Source of the DNA: Oikopleura dioica
Lineage: Eukaryota > Chordata > Appendicularia > Copelata > Oikopleuridae
Reading direction: 5' to 3'
Assembly (NCBI GenBank): GCA_907165135.1
Contig: OU015569.1
Span: 1,426,001 to 1,490,000, forward strand
DNA length: 64,000 nucleotides
Notes under the pieces: model-generated
What the model saw: the letters and a program-made list of their open reading frames with translations, nothing else
Databases searched by the model: none
Told to the model about the DNA's origin: nothing
Made by a program: the position numbers and the translations under genes
Part shown: one piece after another, positions 24,436-34,148 of the stretch
Position numbering within the stretch: position 1 is the first letter of the stretch
Layout: each line of letters opens with the position of its first letter

Positions 24436-26025
24436 GCCTGTGATAGCTTGAAAAACATGTATTGACTAGAATACTTCCTGGCAAAGCCCGGAAAAAGTCC
24501 GGAATGCGCGCGCACGAAAAAATACAAGAAAAATGTTCGAAAAAAAAGAAAGGTTGAAGATTTTGCATATTTTGGAGTGTTTCGAGCAAACACTCTCAGT
24601 GTCGCGTGTGTCTGAATAAATGACCTGGTCATCGCGTTCAGCGTGTGCCTAGATTTGGGTCAGCAAGCGCTTCTGTACATAATGGGATACAATTGCGATC
24701 ACCTGCCGCGCCAAAAATGTTGATACTGATACGTGTGGGCTCGGCGGGAAACTACTAATCAGATTTTCAGCCCCAGGCGTGCCCAGAGCAAATATACCCA
24801 ATTGGGCACGCACTAAACAAAATCCCTTATACAAATCAGCTCAGCGGGACTCGGCCTGGCCTCCTTTGCAATTTTGATTTCGAGGATTAGCCACATTTGA
24901 TTTTCGTTGTTCCAAATTTAGCCCGGTACTAGCACTATCTACAGCCCGGTTTATGATTTTTCATGGCCGGAAGAGCTGATCAGCGGTGGTCAAATCATAG
25001 CTAATCGGTGGACCTTGGCCTGGGATTATCCCACAGTAAAAGCTATAAATATTTTCGCGCTAGTTTTTATTTTGACGGAGGCGCGCACCATCGATCAGAT
25101 TTAATATTTTAAGTGGGCGGCTATGCATTCTAATCTATCACCATTTTTATGTTGCTCTTTCTTTTCTTTTTTTCAATCAGGCAGCTGAGCGAGAGTTTTG
25201 TGTGCTCGCTCTTTGATGAGCGCAGGAAAATATTCTGGGCTCAAGGCCAAGGCGCCTCTAGAACCAAAAGAATTCACTCTCAGCCTTGATCTTTGCGAGC
25301 CACCCTTTCATGATTAACGGGTGCTGAGCGATTTGAACTCGCTCCTGCCCAGCCCAGATTTTGATTTTTTGAAAATCCACCCATCAAAAATGCTTCAAAT
25401 CAAAAACGCTCCATATTCGAGAGTCTCCTTCTTATCGAGCTGAATATTTTGATTCCCGGTTGATATTGAGCCAGCCGATCTTGGAAGGAATCAAGGCCGG
25501 AAAATCGGCCAGCAATGTTTATGTTTATAAAACAATATTGATAAGCGTGTTTTTTGGGTTGAAATTTCCATGTTTTAGGGCAAGAACAAGTATGCCAAAA
25601 GTATTGTTCGTATTCCAACGAAATTTGCCACGATTAGGAATGTCCACAATTCAATCGCTGGCGACTTCGAATCCAAATCTTCGTATTTTTGAGAGTTTGA
25701 AAATGAACTCAAGGGTTTGAACTTGTTTCTGCCAAAAAACAGTCAAAATCGCAACCTTTCAGAATTTTTCAAAGCTCTATTTCATTAAATTAACATCAAT
25801 AAGTTAGAAGCGATCCATTTTTTATCAATACTTTATTAAAAATAACGAATTCAAACTTGATTTTAGCACCTTCATGGATGGTCTTATTACGCGGCTTATC
25901 AGTAACAGGTTGATTTGAAGTGTTTTCTTTATAAATTGTTTTCATTTGCGCGGCGATAAAATTATTCGCGCCCGCCCGAAAGGTTTATTTACTGATTCGA
26001 ACATTCAGTTATATTTAGCTAGTTT

Positions 26026-26145
26026 TATATAAGAGCGGAGCTAAATATATATCATCCCTTTTTTCCATTGCAGATTTGATTAGCGAATGAGCTATGTTGT
26101 TGTTGTTGCAAGTTAACCCCCCTGCTGAGTTAAGCGTTTATATAA
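26026..26145 (+). promoter_or_regulatory. Two TATA-like core promoter motifs upstream of the zinc-finger gene
   Basis: TATATAAG at 26026-26033 and TATATAA at 26139-26145 lie 400 and 287 nt before the ATG at 26426. The second is followed by a GC-rich stretch. Either could set the transcription start; no initiator was confirmed. Confidence 0.4.
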
Positions 26146-26425
26146 CCGGTGGCGCGCGAGTGCACGTATATGGCTTTTCTGAGTTTGTATTCGCCCGTTG
26201 AGAGCCTTAGCTCGTCCAGGCGGAGCGCTGATTAAAGCACGCGCGCCCCCGCGCTCTACTGCCACCGCCAAATGTGACGAGCCACCGCGGTCGAATACAA
26301 ATCTCCAAGTCCACCGGATACCTTTACACAAAACACAGCACCAAAAAAATAAGTGCAAAAAGAAAATTCTTCCAACAGTTTTTTGAAAGAAGCAACTTTT
26401 GCGAAAAGAAAAAAAAAGAGCCGCC

Positions 26426-29400
26426 ATGACTCTAGCAATGGAGCAGGCCACAGTACAAACAGCCGCTACAGTTAACACACACAATACAGAGATTGCTGAC
26501 AGTATAACCTGCGGAGTCTGCGACGAGAAATTCTACCACGTGAGCAACTTCCTCAAACACAAATCCTCTTGCCAGGGAGAATCAGAAAAGCCAGAATCAG
26601 GTAAGTCAAGGAAGAGAGATTTCCCAGTAGAATAGAAATTAAGCCCCACTACAACAGTCTTATACAGTCACATTTGTATAATTTTAATCAGACAAATTTG
26701 TATCGTCCAAATTAAAAGCACAGGGAAACGTATTTCTATTTTGAATAAAAATATTTTTTTAAAACACTTCCCAACTCAATTATTTAAAAAATAACAACAG
26801 CCTTTTCCCATCAAAAATTTTTCTAAAAGGAGGATTTTCAGAGTCGCCAACAAAATCGGAGTCTTCGAGCTCGAGTTCCGAATCTCCCGGCGCCTATCTC
26901 TGCCAAGCGTGCCCGAACCTCGTCTACCCTTCCTCAGATCTGCTTCGTCTGCATCTTCTCGGTAAGTACAGTAAGAGTCCAGCAAGCGCCAGTCGATACA
27001 GTCAGTCCAGAGCGATGTAGAATCGATCTACATCGTCTAATGAGATTAATTGGTAGTTTTGACAACATGAATTGAATATTCAAATCGACTCAGGCTGCAC
27101 AAAAATATACCAAGGGTATCTTTGAATATAATTTTAATTTAAAATGGAATTAAGACTCTCACCGAGTGTATCTGCCAGCGGGCGTCGACCTTTCATCAAT
27201 GTTGCAAGAAACGAAAGCGTTTCAGGTTCATCCCGACACGGCTAAGAAAATCGCCACCCTCTGCCAGAGGTAAGTCCAGATAAGGGGCTTCAGTCTACTA
27301 GACAAACGGAAAGAAAAATGCATAAAATTCGGACTCATAAAACGTTGGAAACTTTTGCTTGCTGCCCAAGAGAGCATATCATTTATCAGCATAGAAACTA
27401 ACTACATAGCGTTGGGTATACCCTTAATTATAACGGAAGGCAAGATTCGATTTGCGTATGTGTCATGTATATCTTGCCAAGGAAAATTGAATTCATTAAC
27501 CCGCAGTGTATTTTCGAAACATTTTGGGCGCCGCTGTTTGCTTTTCGAAAACAATTTCAAAACAGCGCTTATTTTACATTTTTCCATATACAGAGAAATG
27601 GTACGAGCAAAAAAGCGCGAGTAGTTTTTTTCTTATTTCGCGAGAGGGCGATTATGCAAACTGGATTTCCCACTCGCGAATATCGCAGCACAACTTGATA
27701 AATTATTTCCACATTCAGTTTCGACTGGATGATGCATTAAGGAGCCCCCTAACGATCACTTTCAAAGGAGGAAATGTAATTATCTGAATAGGTTCACATC
27801 GTCAATTTTCTTATTTCATTTTTTTTTTCTTTTCGTCAAAAATTATGGTGGGGGTGCTCCTTAGCGTATTTTGGTACAAGGCTTCGTTTATTTTTCATTT
27901 CGCAAATGCAAATTCGAAATCGAAAGAGAAAAAGTAATTATTAATGTCTTTTGGCCGCATAAGTAAATTACACTTCTGCGGACATATTTTGCGGTCGCCT
28001 TTTATTGTATGCTAATATACAATATAAATACTCAGATCGCCAAAACTATTTTCTGTGGTCTCGCAGAATTTACGCGCCAAGCAGCAATAACACGCCATGC
28101 AAAACACTATATCTAAGAAATATAATTATTATCTTTGTTTCGCGACTTCCTAATCACTCTGTGCGCGAGTGTTTTCCTACCGGGGGAAATATATTTCCGA
28201 TTTCTCAAATAACAGAAATCTAAAATAAACGTTTAGCTCCAAGAAAAACACCTTTGACGAGACTGGCTCAGATGGCAACTCCGAAATCTCCGAAAGCCCC
28301 GACTCCGGCAACGACTCAGAACACAAGAAGGTAAGCCCGTGTTACTTTGAGCGATTTATACCCACAGTAACTCTCTTACCCGGTCCAAGTACTACACAAG
28401 CAACATTGATTCCGCGGTTTTAGTTTTCTTGGTTGCGGTCTGCGGTCGCTACAACCAGGGCGGGGTCGCTTAAAAAAAGACACCAATCAAAAAAAGCTGT
28501 TATTTGTTACTTTTGTTAATGTTTACTTAATTCTGTATTCAGGACCTCTCTGGCCAAGACCTGTCAGTCTCTCCTGGCGGGGGCAAGTCGTCTACCGAAG
28601 GCACTGATAGCGGCAACCACGAGCTCCGATCACCAGAAGTCTCAGCCGATGTGATCAAGCCCTCGCTTCCCAACATGCCTCAGATCCCCAGCCAGTTGAC
28701 GCGAAACTTCCTCGAGAACTTGGTCGCCAGCCGTCTTCGGGCCAATCTGGAGCAGCAGCAGAAAATCAACAACGAGAACAACAAACCTAGCGGACTTCCA
28801 CTGCCGAACCCCTTCGCTCAGGCGACGAATCCGCTCAATGGCGCTCCTCTGGTGCCCTTCCGCCTTCCATTCGCCGGTCTTCCACAAGCTGCTTCGGCTG
28901 CCGCGCTCAACTTCAACGCCTCGCCATTCAACCAACAGGCACAAGCTCAGCCTCAGCAGCCACTAAGTGTGATCGGACAGACCCGCCCTGCTGATTCCAA
29001 CACTCTCTACCAGCCCGCCGTCAAGAGACGACGACGCGGATACGGATCTGAGGTAAGACCAGCGCACCCTTAACTTGTAGGACATCCGGTATTCGATATT
29101 ATAGACTTTGGGTTGTAAACATGAAAGAATGATTTGACATTTTTGCGACTATTCACCATAAAGTCATTCATTTAAGACTTATCTATCTCTATAGCAGCGA
29201 CTTTTATTAACTTCATCATCGAAATTGAACTGATGTCATAAACGATTATCTAACTAAACATTCAGGTCGGTACTGAAAATTTGCGAATCGAACGAGACGG
29301 CGATGGATACATGTGCCCACTCTGCAACTACAAGTCTCGAGTCCGATCCAACCTTACCATTCATCTTCGAACTCACACTGGTTACAAGCCATACAAGGTA

Positions 29401-30168
29401 AGATCTCCTAAACTTTTCCATTTGATGTGCGAATTCTCTAAAAGAAAATAATCTTTTGAAAAGTTTTAAAACCTCAACCTAATTATTCAATTCTAGTGCC
29501 CATATTGCCCATACTCGTCCTCCCAGTCTGGCCCGCTGAAGATCCACATCCGTGGACACACCGGCGAGAAGCCCTACCGATGCGAATACTGCTCCTACGC
29601 TTCAACCTGCAGAGGAAACCTCAAGGTCCATCAAGAACGACACCACAAGGAAGAGATTCTCAAGCACGGCGTCAACGCTGGTATCCGCGGGCCCGGTCAA
29701 GAAAACACTTCGCCCAAGATGATTCCCGATGGACCTCTTGCCGTTAACACTTCTGTCTCAGCTGGCGAAGAAACCAAGACGAGCGCACCAGCTAGCCCCG
29801 AGATGACCAACCAGAGCAAACCGTCCGCTCCTACCTCACTTCCAAACTTCATGCCGACTTCCATCCCAAGCTCCACTCCGATGATGCCGAACCCTCTGTC
29901 GCAGTTCGCCGGTTTCCCACCTGCCAGCTCTGCCGCATCCTTCATGTCCCCATTCAATCCCTCTGGCCTTCTCAACATCTTGAGCCAACAACGAGCTGCC
30001 GGAGGACACCACTTCCCACTCAACCTTCCCACCCCACCAGCCGCTGGCGAGAGCGAAGGGGCCCAAGTATCTGAAATCGAAGAAGACGTTCCCGTCGAGG
30101 AGGAAATGCCCGTCAACGTCGAGCCCACCGCCGCCCCCGTCGCCGCCGACGTCAAAGTGGAGCTCTAG
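26426..30168 (+). CDS. C2HC + C2H2 zinc-finger transcription factor, spalt-like candidate
   Basis: Seven exons: 26426-26600, 26842-26961, about 27167-27269 (start could also be 27179 or 27209), 28237-28330, 28543-29052, 29266-29397, 29497-30168; about 601 residues, phases consistent. The ATG has a strong GCCGCCATGA context. Residues 29-49 form a Cys2-His-Cys finger (CGVC...FLKHKSSC) whose spacing matches the N-terminal C2HC finger of SALL proteins. Exon 2 has an incomplete finger (YLCQAC). Exons 6-7 encode three adjacent C2H2 fingers joined by HTG(E)KPY linkers; the last contains CRGNLKVHQERHH, again SALL-like. Between them lie Ser/Asp-rich and Gln/Ala/Pro-rich segments and a KRRRRGYG basic patch. 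The C-terminus is Pro/Ser-rich and acidic. BCL11-type factors are an alternative; it is certainly a nuclear DNA-binding regulator. AATAAA lies at 30417. Confidence 0.8.
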
Positions 30169-30416
30169 TCTGACAAGCCATGTTCTCCAAAAAATCACCA
30201 ACAGCTCTGATATTCGAAAAGAAATAACTCTGCACTGAAATACTTTCCTTCCTACAACGTCGTTCTAGATATTTATTTCTATCCTTTTGGTATGCCCTCT
30301 TCCTTATGAGTATTCAATTCCGAGTATGACCCTACTACTATTACGCTCTGAACACTTTGCCACAATGCCTACAGGATCGCCCTGTACAGCTTATTTTTGT
30401 ATATACTGTGTCGTTA

Positions 30417-30422
30417 AATAAA
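30417..30422 (+). terminator. Poly(A) signal of the zinc-finger gene
   Basis: AATAAA lies 249 nt after the stop codon, within a run containing TTATTTTTGTATATAC and followed by a T-rich stretch; no other exact AATAAA lies between the stop and this point. Confidence 0.6.
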
Positions 30423-30600
30423 CAAAAAATATTTTAAAGCCTTGCTTTGTTTTTTTATAAAGCTCACGTTTTTATATTATTGGCATTATGAATATTCCTC
30501 TTGTAAATAAAGATAACGCTCGTGTCTAAAAGCTGATAAGAGAAAGAGCAATATATAACATTTTGCATCTTCGCTACCTCATCACACAAATTGAAAAAAA

Positions 30601-30849
30601 ATGATTTTGATTGATGCAAAAAGCAGAGAAATAGAATTGTACTCGAGAGAGGAACACATGATTGAACTGTCCATCATTCTCATAATTGCGTTTTTCGTGA
30701 TGCTCTGGGTGACTATTTTGCTCGTCTGGGTCTTTGTCAACTATAAGCCTTTCAAAACAGAATCTGTACAAAATGAAGACCGTCCGAATGGGCGAAAGAA
30801 ATCAACCTTCTCGGAATCAATCACTGGATCAAGAGAGAATATCATCTAA
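30601..30849 (+). CDS. Small single-pass membrane protein (82 aa), unrecognised
   Basis: An 82-codon ATG-started frame with a hydrophobic segment IILIIAFFVMLWVTILLVWV flanked by a charged N-terminus (AKSREIELYSREEH) and a basic, Ser-rich C-terminal tail (GRKKSTFSES). The layout is that of a single-span protein. AATAAA follows about 20 nt after the stop, supporting a real short transcript. It could be the last exon of a longer gene, but no upstream exon was identified. No family recognised. Confidence 0.5.
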   Translation: MILIDAKSREIELYSREEHMIELSIILIIAFFVMLWVTILLVWVFVNYKPFKTESVQNEDRPNGRKKSTFSESITGSRENII

Positions 30850-31912
30850 CAAGCGTTTCACTAAAAATTGTTAATAAAACTGATTGTTGGTTATATTTGG
30901 TTGTCATCCTTGATTTCAAAATGGAATAAGTTTTCAAAAATACCAATGCGACCTATCTTTCTTTACTTTCTATGTGTATTTTTGTCTATGTCTCGTCTGC
31001 CCTAGTCGTCTTGGATTGCTTTTTTTAAGTTTTTCCTGCATAAAATGAGCGAAATAGACTTCTTCGTTTAAAAAAGTCTACGGAAATGATCAATTATTAT
31101 AACATATATTATGTCAGAAGAGGATCTATTCAATAGATACGAAGGTGAGTAGCAGTTTAAATTCCTACTAAAACAAAAAGGGCTGAATGAATCAGTACGA
31201 ACGGCGAAAAGGAGTAGTTTGAGGGCGCATAGAACTAGTAAGGAGTAAATGAAAAGTGACGCTACTGTCCGTCCCTACAACGTAAAAGACAAGGAGTGAA
31301 AGCAAACAGAAGGAGGAAAATAAGCGTAAACAGGTATTAAAGAAATTGTTATCGTTGGTATCGTGTTTGTTTTAAATAAATAGATAAGAGTTTGTTTGAT
31401 GATAGAGAGAAGGAGAAAGCACAATAAAGCTCTGGTAAGTAGTTAAAAGACATGAGTTACAGTGGATTGAGGGGTTTCACTCCCCAATTCTTGATCATCA
31501 AATTCATATTTTCCCGAAAACCTGGGGGCAGAAAAACCCCTCAATCTACTGTAATACTTGAACGAAATGGGACTAATTCTGGCAGTTCCTAGAGTGGCTG
31601 CCAGCTAACTGTTTTTTTTCAATTTTGATTTTAAATATCGGAAGAGCACGTGACACATAAATACGACGTACATTTACGCAGCGTACGAGAACTTTCTTGT
31701 CACATGCGGGGACGCCAAGGATTTTCTTTTCTGCAAGTCTGACGTCAAGAAACCATTCTCACTCCTTCCGGAGGCTGTTGCTGAATATTTTTGTCAATTT
31801 TTCAAGTTTTCAAAGACGCGTTTTTGGATTTTTATTTATTCTATTTTTATGAATTCAAAGCAGTTAACGAACTGGACAGTATAATTTATTGAGCAAGTAT
31901 GTTCAGAGTATT
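30850..31912. other. Intergenic region with promoter-like motifs
   Basis: About 1 kb without a supportable gene. A short frame at about 31,111 (MSEEDLFNRYE followed by GTGAGT) could be a first exon, but no continuation was found. A cluster near 31,645-31,750 contains CACGTGAC, TGTCACATG and a full CRE palindrome TGACGTCA (31740-31747). Confidence 0.35.
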
Positions 31913-33744
31913 CTAGTGCGAGGCAGAAACGATGCTCACCTCAGTGACGTTCTCGCGCTCGTCGTCAAACATTTGCGCGACGACTTTGACCAGCGCGCCG
32001 GGAGTGTACTCCCATTGTTTTTCCTCTTTTGGCACCGCCAAGTTCAGTTCGTCCATTTTACCACTCAAGAAGTCCAGGTCCGGGTCCAGTTCGTCGTCAG
32101 AAGCGTCAGAGTCAGTGTCGAAGTCGATCGTCGGATACGCGTCCTCGTCAACCATGCAAAAGTCAAGATCATCCTCAGAGAAGCATTTCAGCATTCGGGA
32201 TTTAACTGATTTCAGGTTGAAAATAATGAAAACAATATTTTACTCACATGATGTTGGGGTGTAGTCGAATTCGTCAGTGATGGAAATAATGTTGTCCTTA
32301 GCCTTGTTGTTCTTGTTGTTTTCGCTGCTCGACCAAGTTCCCTTGAAGATAGTCATGCAGAGCAGAACGACCATTACTGCCGCAGAGGTCTGCGTAGTCG
32401 CCGATTTGGCGTTCTTGCCTTGGAACTGCTGGTTCACCACGTTTCGCAATTCGCGGACCTAGGAATCAGTCATTTAATTTCAAGCAAAATAAGCGTACCT
32501 GGCTCATCAAGGACTTGTTCTGCGCTCGTTCCTTTTCGAGTTCTCGCTCCAATCGCGACGATTTGCTTTCATAGTGCTTTGCCTTCTCCTCCAAATCGGT
32601 CATGTGTTCCTTTTTCCGGCGGCGGCTTTCTTGCGCCGACTTCTTGTTCTTAATTTTTCGCTTTGCTTTCTTGATGTTTTTCTCGTTCGCCTCCCAGTTG
32701 TTCTGTTCGAGGACTGCGTTGATTTCTGCCTGAGACATTTCGCCGTCGATGGTGAAATCCTCCTCTTGGATTTGAACACTTTCGGGTGCCTTTTCAATCT
32801 TGACGATTTTTGGCGAGTCGCATTTTTCGATTCTTGCCTTTTTCTTTGGCGTTGGTTTCTACAAGGATATGTTACAAATGCGACAAATAGTATGATCAAT
32901 TTCTTAATTTATTCTTTACCACAAAGGATTGACATTAAAAGGTTAGATAACATTTGAAACAGATGAAAATGTAGGTTCATTTTATAGTATTAATCATTGG
33001 AGACCTCCTCATGGGCATTACTCATTTTCATAACGCTTACCCTTACTATAGAATCATTTCATTATTTTTATAATCAATCTAAATTTTGCGGGGCTTATAT
33101 TCGCAAAACAGTCCAAAAGAGGGCGCAGGATGATCGACACCCTCAGTGGGAGAGAATTCTTATTTGGTTCGATCCTACCGATAATCATCTTCACAGAAAT
33201 TTATGTTTAGTTTGTAGGGTTTTAATTAATAATGTTATTCGTCTTATGATTGATACATAAATAGATAAACTGTACCTTTTCGCGAATCGAGATGCGTCTT
33301 TTTTCACAATTTCTCGTTTCAACTTCGCTCGCCGTCTTGATCACAATTTGCGTTGGTGTTGGTTTGTACTCAACAAGTGCATCGGATGTTTGACATGCCA
33401 GCTCGTTGTAGGTGATACTTGGCTGGGGCGAGTTTGTCGAAATCGTAGAGGTGGCCGACGATGGCGAGGATTGCGGAGAGCAGCCATGGCCTGAGTCGAT
33501 TTCGTACTGAGATTAATTTGAAACGAGGTAAAGGTAATTGGTCTTACTTTGATAGACGATAGTGAGCTCGCCTGGTCAAAAACTGCTGGGTCGAAATCGT
33601 TGATTATTGAATCCTAATCGGCTTGATTTAAAAAAAAAAACAAGGAATTTTTAAACTTACGAAATCGATATCGGTCTGAAACGGCGGAAGGAAGTCATCT
33701 TCGTAACAGTTGCCAATCACTGGATCGGCCGAGCCCTCGTCCAT
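31913..33744 (-). CDS. CREB3-like ER-anchored bZIP transcription factor
   Basis: Six exons: 33661-33744, 33548-33613, 33276-33506, 32499-32858, 32248-32458, 31913-32205; 414 residues, all phases fit. The basic region KRKIKNKKSAQESRRRKKEH followed by a leucine zipper matches the CREB3/CREB3L subfamily (family core KNKxSAxESRxKKK). About 45 residues further is a single hydrophobic span (TSAAVMVVLLCMTIF) and then an acidic C-terminal domain, as expected for type II ER-membrane factors released by S1P/S2P cleavage. A clear RxxL S1P site was not found. The N-terminus is acidic and Ser/Thr-rich, a typical activation domain. Family members activate secretory-pathway genes through CRE and UPRE elements. 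The intron at 32,859-33,275 carries a dispersed repeat. Confidence 0.85.
33111..33192 (+). repeat. Dispersed repeat, copy A (CREB3-like intron)
   Basis: GTCCAAAAGAGGGCGCA, then CAGTGGGAGAG, TTTGGTTCG and GATAATCATCT recur in the same order at 36,722-36,812 in an intron of another gene. The two copies share about 80 nt with gaps. No terminal repeats or target duplications were found, so the element class is unknown (SINE-like or MITE core). Confidence 0.55.
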
Positions 33745-34148
33745 GTGGCGCTTGTGTCGTTTCTCTGTTCTGTTGGAAAGAATAAAAACGCGCTAGTTCC
33801 CGCAGTGGGTGGTGGTGGGTTTGTTTCGGGCACACAAAACCGGGCGAGGTACCGAGAGCCAATCCCCCGAAACGTCTAAATATCAAACGGACAAAACAAG
33901 CACTAAGTCGCAACTAGGCGGAATTAATCACACCATGGATTGAAGAATGAAATTTTGTGAGTTTGAAGCACAGGCTCAATTATTACAGAAAAAGAAGGAA
34001 AGAAAAAATGGGAAACTCTTCGATTTACACCAGAAATCATAGAAAAGGGCAGAATCATTCAATCGGAAATTTCGCAGGCCATAAATTAATTAACGTTTGT
34101 GCAGAGATTCTCTTTGTTGATATCAACAAAATGACAGTGGAAAATTAT

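Larger units (their letters stand above)
5819..26425. other. Gene-poor, transposon-rich interval (about 20.6 kb)
   Basis: No ORF here shows a domain, splice-consistent exon chain or sustained coding composition; the longest ORFs are antisense or within repeats. Most of the recognisable content is inverted-repeat mobile elements, listed separately. The stretches between them (for example 7,140-8,630, 9,000-9,830, 17,330-18,440, 20,170-21,430, 22,900-23,420 and 24,850-26,000) are AT-rich and hold nothing I can name. The interval lies directly upstream of a zinc-finger regulator, so distal cis-regulatory DNA is a plausible alternative to junk. Confidence 0.6.

Noticed and set aside
7000..24440. 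Idea that the regularly spaced palindromic repeats form a CRISPR-like array
   Set aside because: Repeats are hundreds of bases, irregularly spaced by kilobases, with transposon target duplications, in a eukaryotic genome.
31111..31145. Possible first exon MSEEDLFNRYE followed by GTGAGT
   Set aside because: No downstream exon with a matching phase was found before the convergent CREB3-like gene.
32997..33260. 87-codon plus-strand ORF in the CREB3-like intron
   Set aside because: Overlaps a dispersed repeat that recurs in another intron; no start context or family similarity.
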